A stretch of DNA of 32,100 nucleotides from an uncultured Bacteroidales bacterium (GCA_902791675.1 CADAWW010000004.1:1-32100); one strand, 5' to 3'; shown: positions 15,037 through 24,768, counted from the first letter of the stretch. A program made the numbers and translations. The notes: generated from the letters alone by a model not told the origin.

Positions 15037-15068
15037 AAAGATATTCGAATCTTTGAGACTAACGTCTC
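15037..15068. repeat. Two adjacent small inverted repeats ahead of glnS
   Basis: AAAGAT...ATCTTT (15037-15054) is followed directly by GAGAC-TAAC-GTCTC (15055-15068). 'CTTTGAGACT' occurs at 15018 and again at 15051. The rest of 14833-15100 shows no gene or RNA I can identify. Confidence 0.5.
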
Positions 15069-15106
15069 GAAAATAATCATGTTCGGGAATAAAAATAATA
15101 AATTAT

Positions 15107-15137
15107 TTTGTATTCCCCTCACTTATTCGTATTTTTG
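15107..15137 (+). promoter_or_regulatory. Promoter of glnS
   Basis: TTTG (15107-15110), a 19-base spacer and TATTTTTG (15130-15137), 38 bases before the ATG. Confidence 0.7.
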
Positions 15138-15175
15138 CAGTATATTTTAACAGACAAATATCTAACAGAATAATT

Positions 15176-17029
15176 ATGGCAGATATCAATATAACAGAAC
15201 AGGAAGAGAAAAAAAACCTGAACTTTATAGAGCAGAGAGTAAAAGCCGATCTGGCAGAAGGCAAGAATGGAGAAAGGCTACAGACCCGTTTTCCTCCAGA
15301 ACCCAACGGTTACCTGCATATCGGTCATGCCAAGGCCATTGCAATGGACTTTGGCATTGCCCAAAAGTTTGGTGGCGTCTGTAACCTGAGAATGGATGAT
15401 ACCAATCCCCAGAAAGAGGATACGGAATATGTTGAGGCCATTGAAAGAGATATTAAGTGGCTGGGCTTCCAGTGGGGAAAAGTGTGCTATGCCAGTGACT
15501 ACTTTCAGGACCTCTGGGATTTTGCAGAATGGTGCATCCTGCATGGACGTGCCTATGTAGATGAACAAACCAGCGAAGAGATTGCGGCACAGAAGGGTAC
15601 GCCTACCGAGCCTGGTACCAATTCGCCCTACCGTGACCGGCCTGCAGAAGAAAGCCTGAGACTGTTCAGGGAGATGAACTCGGGCAATGTTGAACCAGGT
15701 AAGATGATACTAAGGGCCAAGATAGATATGGCCAGCCCCAATATGCACTTTCGCGATCCTATCATGTACCGAGTGTTGAACATGGAGCATTGGCGTACTG
15801 GCAACAAATGGAACGCCTATCCCATGTACGACTTCACTCATGGACAGAGCGACTATCTGGAAGGTGTAACCCACAGTATCTGTACACTGGAATTCGTGGA
15901 ACACAGACCCCTTTATGACCTTTTTGTAAACTGGATGAGGGAATGGGCCTCCGATTGTGGAGGGCAAGCTGAGAGCGGCAGCAGACTCGCTACACTCTAC
16001 AATCAGCTTTCGACATACCAAGGCCCCCACCAGTTTGAGTTCAACAAGTTGAATCTGAACTATACCCTGATGTCTAAGCGTAACCTGCTTATCCTTACCA
16101 AGGAGGGTGTGGTAAATGGTTGGGATGACCCCCGTATGCCTACCATCTGTGGTATCAGACGCCGCGGTTATAGTCCTCAGGCCATTCTGAACTTTATTGA
16201 CAAGATTGGCTACACCACCTTTGACGCCCTGAACGACATCAAACTAATGGAAGCTGCCTGCCGTGAAGACCTGAACACCCGAGCTATCCGTGTTAGCGCT
16301 GTAGTAAACCCGCTGAAACTGGTTATCGACAACTATCCCGAAGGACAGGTTGAGGAGATGACTGCTATCAATAACCCTGAGTTGCGCGATTCCGAGGGCA
16401 ATACAATTACAGAGGGTAATACACACATCATCCATTTTTCGAGAGAACTTTTTATTGAACAAGAGGACTTCATGGAAGACGGTGGAAAGAAATTTATGCG
16501 TCTGGGCCCGGGTAAGGAGGTTCGTCTGAAGAACGGATACATCATTGCATGCTCTAATGAACAGGACGAGCAGGGCAACTTCAAGTGCATAGATAAAGAT
16601 AAAGACGGAAACATCGTCTGCGTTCACGCCACATATGACCCTGACAGCAAGAGCGGAATGCCTGGTGCAGACCGTAAGATTAAGGGCAAGACGCTGCATT
16701 GGGTTAGCTGTCAGCATAGCATTCCCTGCGAAGTACGTAACTATGAATGTCTATGGACCTGTGAGAATCCGCGTGATGCCATTAAGCAGTACGAGAAGGA
16801 GAATGGCGTACGCGGTATAGATGCTATGCGTCCCTTCTTGAACCCCGAATCACTGACCATAAACAAGAATGCACTAATTGAGGAGTTTGCAAAAGAACTT
16901 CCCGCACTATCCTATTTACAGTTCCAGCGTATCGGTTATTATAACGTAGATCCCGACAGCACTCCCGACCACTTGATTTTCAACAAGACTGTAGGACTGA
17001 AGGACACTTGGCAGAAAGGGAGCAAATAA
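15176..17029 (+). CDS. glnS: Glutaminyl-tRNA synthetase
   Basis: A 617-residue class I aminoacyl-tRNA synthetase that charges tRNA-Gln with glutamine. Landmarks are PPEPNGYLHIGHAKA with HIGH at 48-51, 'RMDDTNP', the GlnRS-type 'YDFTHGQSDYLEGVTHSICTLEF' and a KMSKS-type loop LMSKR (298-302). The C-terminal anticodon-binding beta-barrels follow. It is longer than the usual 550-580 residues. Part of the excess is an insertion at about 257-285 (DCGGQAESGSRLATLYNQLS and on), between the acceptor-binding region and the KMSKS loop, where E. coli GlnRS has only a few residues. The TPR gene starts 8 bases after the stop. Confidence 0.95.
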   Translation: MADINITEQEEKKNLNFIEQRVKADLAEGKNGERLQTRFPPEPNGYLHIGHAKAIAMDFGIAQKFGGVCNLRMDDTNPQKEDTEYVEAIERDIKWLGFQWGKVCYASDYFQDLWDFAEWCILHGRAYVDEQTSEEIAAQKGTPTEPGTNSPYRDRPAEESLRLFREMNSGNVEPGKMILRAKIDMASPNMHFRDPIMYRVLNMEHWRTGNKWNAYPMYDFTHGQSDYLEGVTHSICTLEFVEHRPLYDLFVNWMREWASDCGGQAESGSRLATLYNQLSTYQGPHQFEFNKLNLNYTLMSKRNLLILTKEGVVNGWDDPRMPTICGIRRRGYSPQAILNFIDKIGYTTFDALNDIKLMEAACREDLNTRAIRVSAVVNPLKLVIDNYPEGQVEEMTAINNPELRDSEGNTITEGNTHIIHFSRELFIEQEDFMEDGGKKFMRLGPGKEVRLKNGYIIACSNEQDEQGNFKCIDKDKDGNIVCVHATYDPDSKSGMPGADRKIKGKTLHWVSCQHSIPCEVRNYECLWTCENPRDAIKQYEKENGVRGIDAMRPFLNPESLTINKNALIEEFAKELPALSYLQFQRIGYYNVDPDSTPDHLIFNKTVGLKDTWQKGSK

Positions 17030-17037
17030 TACAGCCT

Positions 17038-18492
17038 ATGCGAGAAGACGACGAAGAAGTATATTTCGACGATCCCGAATTCCTGGAGTATCTGCATCAG
17101 TACGAGAAGGCTCGCGCGAACAATGAGCCTATCTATATGGACGCTGAGGATCTGACAGACATTGCAGAGTTCTACATGACTCAGAATAGGGAGGAAGAAG
17201 CCAATGAAGCTATTTCTTTGGCCCTGAGTCTGCATCCCGACAGTGTCGACCCTGTGATATTTCTGGCCAGACAGCAGATGTTCCATGAAAATCTGGACAG
17301 AGCGATAAAAATAGCTCATTCTATTCCTGACCAGAATGACAGGGAGACAATCTTCCTGTGGACAGAGCTTCTCATACGATCGGACAAGCCTGAAGAAGCT
17401 CTACAGCTTATTTTATCTAAGCAGGAAGAGCAGGATGAAGGCGAAGAAATGTTTCTTTTTGATGCCGCCTGCATCTTCATGGATTATCAGCTAAATGAGA
17501 TTGCTCAGGAACTGATAAATATCCTGGAAGAGAAATTTCCCCAGAATGCAAAGCTAAGGAAACTAAAGATAGAGAACCTGATAGCCCTGGAGGATTATGA
17601 CAAAGCAATAGAACTGCTGCAAGTCTATATTGATGATTACCCCTATAGCACTTCTGCCTGGATCTCAATTGCTGAAGCGCACGTTATGAAAGGTGATTTC
17701 CTGGAAGCTCTGGACAACGTGGAATTTTGCCTGGCCATTAACCCCACCTACAGTCAGGCATTAAAGCTGAAAGCACATTGTCTTTTCCATTTGAACCATT
17801 TGGATGAGGCGCATGAGATTTATCAGCAGCTACAAAAACAAGATCCGGAAAACGGCAGGCTTTACTATATGGATGCTATCACACTAGCCAATATGGAAAA
17901 GTTTGGAGAAGCGAAGGTTTTAATTGCCAAGGCCCTCGAATATACTCCTGAATACGATGAAGACCGAGTACAGGTTCTGTTACACAAGGCGTTTATAGAG
18001 AGCAAGTTTCATAACGTCATAGAAGCTTCGGATGCTTTGGATGAAGCCATGAGACTGTCGAAGGGAGACGGGGATATAGAATACAACCTGCTTATGGGTG
18101 AAATTCTTCTGGAAAACGGAAGGGAACAAGAGGCTGCCGAACATTTTGAAATAGCTTATAACGAAAGTAAAAACAAGCAACGGACACTGCTGGCCATGGG
18201 AATTACCTATGCAGAAACGATGCATTACGATACAGCCTTGTCGTTGTTAAAGTCCTTTACACAAGATACCAACGGGATGGAAGGAGTTGTAGCCATACCA
18301 TATCTGGCTTATTGCTACAAAAAGATTCACGATCAAGAAAACTACCTGAAATACTTGCGTAAGGCTGTTTCAGCAGATCGTGAAATAACAGAATTCCTCT
18401 TTGCCAAAGACTATCCCAGCATACAACCCGAAGAATATTATCTGTATGCTTTCAAGAATGCCTATGGTCGTTTTCCAGAATCATGGGAATAA
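17038..18492 (+). CDS. Tetratricopeptide-repeat protein
   Basis: ATG 17038 is chosen over the TTG at 17008, which lies inside glnS. The product has 484 residues. After an acidic N-terminus it is made of about ten to twelve 34-residue helix pairs with TPR-like spacing, for example 'EEANEAISLALSLHPDS', 'YDKAIELLQVYIDDYPYS', 'FLEALDNVEFCLAINPTY', 'LDEAHEIYQQLQKQDPEN' and 'GREQEAAEHFEIAYNES'. No signal peptide or membrane helix is present, so a cytoplasmic scaffold is likely. It follows glnS closely and shares its transcript, with the glnS 3' end providing a purine-rich AAAGGGAG. Its partner is unknown. Confidence 0.85.
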   Translation: MREDDEEVYFDDPEFLEYLHQYEKARANNEPIYMDAEDLTDIAEFYMTQNREEEANEAISLALSLHPDSVDPVIFLARQQMFHENLDRAIKIAHSIPDQNDRETIFLWTELLIRSDKPEEALQLILSKQEEQDEGEEMFLFDAACIFMDYQLNEIAQELINILEEKFPQNAKLRKLKIENLIALEDYDKAIELLQVYIDDYPYSTSAWISIAEAHVMKGDFLEALDNVEFCLAINPTYSQALKLKAHCLFHLNHLDEAHEIYQQLQKQDPENGRLYYMDAITLANMEKFGEAKVLIAKALEYTPEYDEDRVQVLLHKAFIESKFHNVIEASDALDEAMRLSKGDGDIEYNLLMGEILLENGREQEAAEHFEIAYNESKNKQRTLLAMGITYAETMHYDTALSLLKSFTQDTNGMEGVVAIPYLAYCYKKIHDQENYLKYLRKAVSADREITEFLFAKDYPSIQPEEYYLYAFKNAYGRFPESWE

Positions 18493-18493
18493 T

Positions 18494-18518
18494 AAAAGGG
18501 GATTTTGTATCCCCTTTT
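18494..18518. terminator. Bidirectional terminator between the TPR gene and manC
   Basis: AAAAGGGGAT, loop TTTGT, ATCCCCTTTT: a 10-base-pair stem between convergent genes. A further T8 run lies at 18521-18528. Confidence 0.9.
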
Positions 18519-18526
18519 ACTTTTTT

Positions 18527-19591
18527 TTATTCGCTAAATTCCCTAATACGTTGTTCTTCGCTTAACTTACAGATTAGCAAGGAATCGTCCTTTTCAGCAA
18601 CGATAAAGCCTTCGAGCCCCTGAATAACAACACGCTTTTCCTGAGTAGTATGAATCATGCAATTACTAGTTTCATACACTCGGATATTAGGACCTATGCA
18701 GGAATTACCATAAATATCACGCTCAGTATTCATCAGCAAGGAGCCCCATGTGCCCAAATCGCTCCAACCGAAATCAGCAGGGAAGACATAGATTTCCTCC
18801 GCCTTCTCGAGGATAGCATAATCCACCGAGATATTCTCGCACTCGGGAAATCTCTCGTTTATTGCCTCCTGCTCTTTATCGGTCCCATATAGGGGAAGCA
18901 AATCCTCGAAGATTTGAGACATAGCTGGCTGGTAAACTCGGAATGCATTGACAATCGTACTAACATTCCAGATAAAGATACCGGAATTCCAAAAGAAATT
19001 ATTCTTGGAAATATACTTGGTTGCAGTTTCGATATCGGGTTTCTCTCGGAAGGAATCGACCCTATACATCTCTTTGTTTCTTGCAGTAGAGAATGCCAAA
19101 TCTGCCTGGATATAGCCATAGCCTGTCTCTGGGCGAGTAGGCTTCATACCCAAGGTAACAACAGCATCTGACTCGGAAACGAAACTGAGAGCCGAATTAA
19201 CAACCCGCTGAAACTCGTTGACGTTCATAACAACATGATCGCTAGGGGTCACAACAATGTTAGCTTGAGGATCCGTGGACTTAATACGCCAGCTTACATA
19301 GGCAATACAAGGCGCTGTACCTCTACGGCAAGGTTCTGTAAGAATATTACCTACAGGAACATCAGGTAACTGTCGATGCACTTCGTCGGCATATTTTACA
19401 GAGGTAACCACCCAGACATTTTCTGGCGAAACTACACCACGGAATCTGTCCAACGTCAGTTGAATCAAAGTCTTTCCACATCCTATAACATCCACAAACT
19501 GCTTAGGAGTTTCTGTGGTACTCATCGGCCAGAATCGGCTACCTACGCCCCCAGCCATTATTACCAAGTGATTACTATTTCCCATATTCAC
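18527..19591 (-). CDS. manC: Mannose-1-phosphate guanylyltransferase
   Basis: A 354-residue single-domain enzyme making GDP-mannose from mannose 1-phosphate and GTP, the sugar donor for mannose and fucose in surface polysaccharides. The N-terminal nucleotide loop reads MAGGVGSRFWPMS, with the 'TPKQF' Lys behind it. Other blocks are 'PSDHV', 'ETGYGYIQ', 'FREKPD' (the usual FxEKP) and 'NSGIFIW'. It lacks the C-terminal phosphomannose isomerase domain of the bifunctional proteobacterial ManC, as is normal here. ATG 19585 (MGNSN) is as likely a start as 19591. It is a single gene with its own promoter next to the previous operon's terminator. Confidence 0.93.
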   Translation of the reverse strand: MNMGNSNHLVIMAGGVGSRFWPMSTTETPKQFVDVIGCGKTLIQLTLDRFRGVVSPENVWVVTSVKYADEVHRQLPDVPVGNILTEPCRRGTAPCIAYVSWRIKSTDPQANIVVTPSDHVVMNVNEFQRVVNSALSFVSESDAVVTLGMKPTRPETGYGYIQADLAFSTARNKEMYRVDSFREKPDIETATKYISKNNFFWNSGIFIWNVSTIVNAFRVYQPAMSQIFEDLLPLYGTDKEQEAINERFPECENISVDYAILEKAEEIYVFPADFGWSDLGTWGSLLMNTERDIYGNSCIGPNIRVYETSNCMIHTTQEKRVVIQGLEGFIVAEKDDSLLICKLSEEQRIREFSE

Positions 19592-19610
19592 AATCTACTT
19601 TAATGAAACG

Positions 19611-19618
19611 CAAAGTTA
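19611..19618 (-). promoter_or_regulatory. -7 promoter element of manC
   Basis: The minus strand reads TAACTTTG, 20-26 bases before the ATG. The -33 region falls inside the upstream terminator hairpin. Confidence 0.6.
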
Positions 19619-19623
19619 GAAAT

Positions 19624-19659
19624 AAAAAATATGCCTAAGTGAGAAAAGGCATATTTTTT
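19624..19659. terminator. Terminator of the fabD-amylase operon
   Basis: AAAAAATATGCCT, a 10-base loop, AGGCATATTTTTT: a perfect 13-base-pair stem with T-runs on both strands. It lies 48 bases past the amylase stop. Confidence 0.9.
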
Positions 19660-19706
19660 TCATTTATTATTGAATATTCAAATAAAAACGCCGAGAAATA
19701 TCTGTT

Positions 19707-21362
19707 TTATATACCGATTTTGAGTACCAAGCCACCTAATGCAGGAACGATAACGTTGAACGGTATCTCTGAGCTGAATGAAATCTTTTGCTTTTTACCT
19801 GTAAGCATATTGGTGGCAGAACAAGATTCTCTCTCCTTTATGTTCCACAATTCAAACATGTGCTTGGGCAGGCTTATCTGAATTTGCTGTTCTGCATCGC
19901 AGAAATTGGCAATCACCAACACAACACTCCGTTTTCCCTTACGCGTAAATACATACTGCTGATGAAGGGAGGGATTCTGGTACATCAAATCAAAGAATCT
20001 GCCTTCCGATAAGGCGGGTTCCCGTTCCCTGAGTTTTAGAACATCAGCATAGAATTGACGCAGAGACAACTCTTCCTTTGAAAGAAGACTGCCATCGAAT
20101 TTGCCTTTATTACGCCAACGGCGAATGGTGTCTACCGTCCAATAATCAAATATAGTGGTTCGACCATCACGCCCGCTGAAACCTTCAGCATCCATACCTC
20201 TCTCGCCAAACTCCTGACCGAAGTAAACCATAAAAGGGCTAAAATATATAAGTGCACTGACCAACAATGGTGCCCTACCCTTGCGTGCGTCGCCTACAAA
20301 GAAATCGCTGGCAATGCGTTGCTCATCATGATTCTCCAAGAAATTGAGCATATGAGGACGGATATCATGTATTTGCTGCCAACAGGCTGAAATACTTTGG
20401 GCATCGGCTTTACCTTGTGCAACAGCCTTCAGAGTGTCATACAACCCAACCTTATCATACAGATAGTCGAAGTATCCGCGATACAGGTAAGACCTATATT
20501 CCGCCGGATTGTAGACTTCTGCTATGAAAATGATGCCCGGATAAGCTTCTTTAACCTGAGAGATTGCCCATCCCCAGAACTCAACAGGAACCATTTCGGC
20601 CATGTCGCAACGAAATCCGTCTATGCCTTTTGAAGCCCAGAAGAGCAAAATACCAAGCATCTTTTTCCATGTATCAGGAATGGGTGAAAAATGCTCCACT
20701 CTTCCCTCATTGTAGTCGACACCATAATTAAGTTTTACGGTCTCGTACCAATCGTTACGTCCCGGCCATGCACAGAAAACATCGTTGCCTGTTGCCTTGG
20801 CAGGGATTTCGGAATAAGAACTGCCTGGCTTTATGTTATCCATATGAAGGGATTCGCCTGGAAAATAATAGAAGTTGTTCTGGCTGGAAAAGGCAACATT
20901 CTTGTTGTCTCCCGCTCCCAAATCCTCCGTTCCCTTTGGACAAGCATCTGAATGATACTGACGGGCCACATGATTGGGAACAAAATCTATGATAACCTTG
21001 AGGCCTGCATTGTGTGAACGTGTCACCAAATTTTGGAACTCATTCATACGGGCAGGAACTTTTTCCGCCAAGTCTGGATCGACATCGTAATAATCCTTGA
21101 TAGCATATGCACTTCCCGCCTTACCCTTTACCACATCAGGGTGGTCTGGAATAATACCATAAGCAGTATAATCCGTCTGGGTAGCATGTTCAATGATACC
21201 GGTATACCAGATATGAGTAACACCAAGGCTCCGGATTTCCTCCAGAGCCTTAGTTGTAATATCAGACATCTTTCCGCAACCATTCTGCTTCTTTGTTCCA
21301 TTAGGAACCAGAAGAGTTTTATCGTTGCCGAAGAGACGTGTAAGAACTTGATAAATTATCAT
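19707..21362 (-). CDS. GH13 alpha-amylase family enzyme, cytoplasmic
   Basis: A 551-residue protein without a signal peptide. It has the four GH13 barrel motifs: DFVPNH (126-131), GFRCD with nucleophile D253, the acid/base in 'FIAEVYN' (E282), and 'NFLENHDEQR' with D346. An all-beta C-terminal domain follows (about 430-551). It should act on alpha-1,4-glucans such as maltodextrins or glycogen inside the cell, by hydrolysis or transfer. Its ATG overlaps the fabD stop in an ATGA, so translation is coupled to fabD. The pairing of amylase with FabD has no obvious metabolic logic. Confidence 0.9.
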   Translation of the reverse strand: MIIYQVLTRLFGNDKTLLVPNGTKKQNGCGKMSDITTKALEEIRSLGVTHIWYTGIIEHATQTDYTAYGIIPDHPDVVKGKAGSAYAIKDYYDVDPDLAEKVPARMNEFQNLVTRSHNAGLKVIIDFVPNHVARQYHSDACPKGTEDLGAGDNKNVAFSSQNNFYYFPGESLHMDNIKPGSSYSEIPAKATGNDVFCAWPGRNDWYETVKLNYGVDYNEGRVEHFSPIPDTWKKMLGILLFWASKGIDGFRCDMAEMVPVEFWGWAISQVKEAYPGIIFIAEVYNPAEYRSYLYRGYFDYLYDKVGLYDTLKAVAQGKADAQSISACWQQIHDIRPHMLNFLENHDEQRIASDFFVGDARKGRAPLLVSALIYFSPFMVYFGQEFGERGMDAEGFSGRDGRTTIFDYWTVDTIRRWRNKGKFDGSLLSKEELSLRQFYADVLKLREREPALSEGRFFDLMYQNPSLHQQYVFTRKGKRSVVLVIANFCDAEQQIQISLPKHMFELWNIKERESCSATNMLTGKKQKISFSSEIPFNVIVPALGGLVLKIGI

Positions 21363-22258
21363 TCAATACCCTTAATGGTGACATCGGCATTACCCTTGGC
21401 AATCTTACCAATCATACCTTGTAAAGCACGACCAGGACCGCACTCCATGAAATCGGTAGCACCAGCTGCAATCATATTCTGTACTTCCTGGGTCCAACGA
21501 ACACTGGCAGTAAGTTGAGCAATCAGATTCTGCTTAATTTCATCAGCATCTGTATGAGCCTTGCCGTCTACATTCTGATAAACAGGGCATTTGGGAGTCT
21601 GGAACTCAGTCTTCTCGATAGCAGCCTGAAGTTCATCCTTTGCAGGCTGCATGAGGGGACTGTGGAAGGCACCTCCTACAGGAAGAACCAGAGCACGACG
21701 TGCACCTGCCTCGTTGAGTTTCTCGCAAGCTGTATTTACTGCCTCAATATTACCACTGATAACCAGCTGTCCAGGACAATTATAGTTAGCGGGAACAACC
21801 ACGCCATTGCCCTGTGCACTAACCTCAGCACAAATCTTTTCTACCACCTCATCTTCCAAGCCAATGATAGCAGCCATCGTGCTAGGAGCTGCCTCGCATG
21901 CCTTCTGCATAGCTAAGGCACGAGCATGAACAAGCTTCAGAGCATCCTCGAACTTCAAAGCCCCGGCTGCTGCAAGAGCGCTGAACTCACCAAGGCTATG
22001 ACCACCAACCATATCAGGATTAAACGCCTCGCCCATGCAAATGGCATTAATAACACTATGAAGAAATACTGCAGGCTGTGTTACTTTTGTCTGCTTCAAT
22101 TCTTCAGCTGTGCCTTCAAACATAATATCGGTAATACGGAAGCCTAAAATTTCGTTAGCCTTCTCGAAAAGTTCTTTTGCTGTCTCATTACTTTCGTATA
22201 GGTTCTTACCCATACCACTGTACTGTGCTCCCTGACCGGGAAAAACAAATGCTTTCAT
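21359..22258 (-). CDS. fabD: Malonyl-CoA:ACP transacylase
   Basis: A 299-residue enzyme of usual length that loads malonyl groups onto acyl carrier protein for fatty-acid synthesis. The N-terminus is the hallmark AFVFPGQGAQYSGMG. The nucleophilic Ser is in GGHSLGEFSA (S88), and the partner His is in GGAFHSPLM (H199). 'CPGQLVISG' is also typical. It has a full promoter and is the first gene of a two-gene unit with the amylase. Confidence 0.97.
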   Translation of the reverse strand: MKAFVFPGQGAQYSGMGKNLYESNETAKELFEKANEILGFRITDIMFEGTAEELKQTKVTQPAVFLHSVINAICMGEAFNPDMVGGHSLGEFSALAAAGALKFEDALKLVHARALAMQKACEAAPSTMAAIIGLEDEVVEKICAEVSAQGNGVVVPANYNCPGQLVISGNIEAVNTACEKLNEAGARRALVLPVGGAFHSPLMQPAKDELQAAIEKTEFQTPKCPVYQNVDGKAHTDADEIKQNLIAQLTASVRWTQEVQNMIAAGATDFMECGPGRALQGMIGKIAKGNADVTIKGIE

Positions 22259-22300
22259 ATCTTTATATTTCTTATATTAATATGTTTCTCTTTCGGACTG

Positions 22301-22331
22301 CAAAGGTACGAATAAATGAGTGAAACACAAA
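22301..22331 (-). promoter_or_regulatory. Promoter of fabD
   Basis: The minus strand has TTTG (22331-22328), a 19-base spacer and TACCTTTG (22308-22301), 42 bases before the ATG. Confidence 0.7.
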
Positions 22332-22362
22332 AGGAAAACCCTTATTTCTTTCTTTATACGAA

Positions 22363-24687
22363 TTAATCACTCAAAGAATATGGCTTGCCCGACTTTACCC
22401 CCCTGCTCTTGTTGGGAGTGGAAGCCATCATAAACTCCAGCTTTCCGCCTGCCAGAAGGTCAGCATGCGTAATATAAAGTTTGTCGTAAGGTTTTCCATT
22501 TAGTTTTACAGACTTCACGTAACGATTTCTATCGCTTACGCCAGAAGCTATGATCTCCAGGATTTTTCCGTTAGACAAAGATACCTTACAGTAAGGAATA
22601 TAAGGAGCACCTAAGACATATTGGTCGGTTCCCGGACAAACAGGATAGAAACCCATTGCGGTAAAAATATACCATGCTGACATCTGGCCACAGTCGTCAT
22701 TACCATGTAAACCGTCAATATTATTCACATACATTCGATTCATGATCTCTCGCAACCAGTATTGTGACTTCCATGGCTGAGAAGTCCATGCATACAAGTA
22801 AGGAACATGATGACTAGGTTCATTACCGTGAACATAGCCTCCCAACAGACATTCTTCTTCGATATCCTCGTTATCCTCGTAGTATTTCTTGTCAAGTGGA
22901 TGAGCAAACAAATCGTCTAGTGCAGCAACAAATTTCTTATCACCTCCAAAACAAGCAATCATACCCTTAACATCATGAGGCACATGGAACGAATAGTTGG
23001 CACTATTACCTTCAATAAAGCCTTCGCCATATGTCTGCAAAGGAGAGAAATCTTTCTTCCAACTGCCATCCTTATATTTGGGGCATGCCAATCCGATAGC
23101 CAGGTTGAAAACATTACGGTAGTTGAGAGCACGCTGCCTGTAGGTCTCTGCCATCTGTGTATCACCTGCATCAAGTGCAGCCTGATAGATTGTCCAGTCA
23201 TCATAGGCATACTCCAACGTATTGCTTGCACTGGTGCCACAATGATCGTAGGGAACATAGCCATATTGTATATAGTCGGTCAGCCCTTCCATCCATTTGG
23301 ATGTAGAAGTTGCCTTCATAGCCTCGAGCATACCCTTTTTATCCTTAATGCCCAATTTCTTGGCAACATCAGAAAGGACGGAAACAGCATGATAGCCACT
23401 CATGCACCAGCCTTCGTTAGCCATCAGATACCAGATAGGCAACAGATGCAGGGCACTCTGCTGCTGAATAGCAATCATGCTCTGTGCCATATCAGCACCC
23501 TGCTGAGGTTTCAGCAGGTTCAACAAGGGATGTTCGGCACGATAGGTATCCCACAGCGAGAATACTGTGTAATTGGTGAAACCGTTGGCCTGATGAATCT
23601 CCATATCATTGCCACGATACTGTCCGTCGACATCCATATAAACAGAAGGGTTAATCATGGTATGATACATTGAGGTATAAAACAACGTCTTCTGATCTTC
23701 AGTTCCTTCTATATCTACAGTGAGGAGTTCTTTCTCCCACTTACTGGCAGTTTCCTGACGAATCTGGTCGAAGGTCTTACCCTTAGTCTCAGCTTCCAGA
23801 TTAGCCAAAGCACCACTCATACTAACTGGAGAGAGAGCTACCTTGACAATCAGTTTGCGACTGGTTGGCAGCTTGAATTTAAAGTAGCCGACTATCTCCT
23901 TTCCTGCCATATCCGGGAAGTTGTGCTGGATGTCCATCTTGCGCCAGAAACCGTTATAGAGCATACGCTGGTTGTTGTTATATCCCCATTGGCTGATGGG
24001 TTCCGATAGTTTGATGGCAAAGTACGTATAGTTCTGGCGTGCCCATCCGCTAGTAATACGATAACCCGTAAGAGTTGTCTCGTCTTGCACTCGAAGATAG
24101 GTCCATAGTGTCTTCCCTTCATAATTATAGATACCGCTTCCCAAGTCCAGAATAAACTGACCGTCTGTTCCGGGGAATGTATACTGATGAACGCCCACAC
24201 GCTGCGTAGCAGTAAGTTGAGCTAAGATATTATAGTCATCCAGCTTTACCTCGTAATACCCGGCTGTACACTTTTCTGTATCGTGTGAAAAACGTGAGCG
24301 GTATCCCCCGTCGGGATTATCGGCAGTCCCGGGATTCGTTTGGATTTTACCTGTAGTAGGCATAATCAGGATATCACCCAAGTCGGAATGTCCTGTACCG
24401 CTCAGATGAGTGTGGCTGAAACCTACAATAGTCTTATCGTGATGCTGATACCCGGCACAATATTCATAAACCTTACCCTGGTAACGGCCATTTACATTAT
24501 GAGGGATGGTATCAGTTTCCGGGCTCAACTGCACAATTCCAAACGGCGAGCATGCGCCAGGAAAAGTATGCCCCATACCATTAGTACCGATAATAGGATT
24601 AACGTAATCTAAAGGACTCTTTTTTTGAGAAAAGCTATTTGCGGAGAAAGCAAACAGCAAAACAGCAATGAGGGAGATTTTATTCAT
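22363..24687 (-). CDS. Secreted GH92 alpha-mannosidase
   Basis: A 774-residue protein with a signal peptide (about residues 1-20, ANSFSQ). It has the full GH92 layout: an N-terminal beta-sandwich beginning DYVNPIIGTNGMGHTFPGAC, then a large alpha/alpha barrel. Barrel motifs include 'YDHCGTSASNTLEYAYDDW', whose Glu (E492) matches the family's catalytic acid, and GNDDCGQMSAWYIFTAMGFY near the C-terminus. GH92 enzymes are calcium-dependent exo-alpha-mannosidases, mostly alpha-1,2, that trim high-mannose N-glycans or yeast mannan. Location is periplasmic or surface. No TAnnTTTG element lies directly upstream, where the 81-base gap holds the HU terminator. Confidence 0.93.
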   Translation of the reverse strand: MNKISLIAVLLFAFSANSFSQKKSPLDYVNPIIGTNGMGHTFPGACSPFGIVQLSPETDTIPHNVNGRYQGKVYEYCAGYQHHDKTIVGFSHTHLSGTGHSDLGDILIMPTTGKIQTNPGTADNPDGGYRSRFSHDTEKCTAGYYEVKLDDYNILAQLTATQRVGVHQYTFPGTDGQFILDLGSGIYNYEGKTLWTYLRVQDETTLTGYRITSGWARQNYTYFAIKLSEPISQWGYNNNQRMLYNGFWRKMDIQHNFPDMAGKEIVGYFKFKLPTSRKLIVKVALSPVSMSGALANLEAETKGKTFDQIRQETASKWEKELLTVDIEGTEDQKTLFYTSMYHTMINPSVYMDVDGQYRGNDMEIHQANGFTNYTVFSLWDTYRAEHPLLNLLKPQQGADMAQSMIAIQQQSALHLLPIWYLMANEGWCMSGYHAVSVLSDVAKKLGIKDKKGMLEAMKATSTSKWMEGLTDYIQYGYVPYDHCGTSASNTLEYAYDDWTIYQAALDAGDTQMAETYRQRALNYRNVFNLAIGLACPKYKDGSWKKDFSPLQTYGEGFIEGNSANYSFHVPHDVKGMIACFGGDKKFVAALDDLFAHPLDKKYYEDNEDIEEECLLGGYVHGNEPSHHVPYLYAWTSQPWKSQYWLREIMNRMYVNNIDGLHGNDDCGQMSAWYIFTAMGFYPVCPGTDQYVLGAPYIPYCKVSLSNGKILEIIASGVSDRNRYVKSVKLNGKPYDKLYITHADLLAGGKLEFMMASTPNKSRGVKSGKPYSLSD

Positions 24688-24713
24688 AATAAAAAATGTA
24701 TCGTTTGTTATGA

Positions 24714-24744
24714 TAAAAAAAGCCCTCCTACATGGAGGAGAGCA
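24714..24744 (-). terminator. Terminator of the HU-family gene
   Basis: On the minus strand GCTCTCCTCC-ATG-TAGGAGGGC is an imperfect stem followed by TTTTTTT. Confidence 0.75.
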
Positions 24745-24768
24745 TATTTAGCACATGAAAACAAAACC

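Noticed and set aside
14833..15100. Possible tRNA or small RNA gene in the gap before glnS
   Set aside because: No cloverleaf or CCA end could be formed; only short inverted repeats and AT-rich sequence are present.
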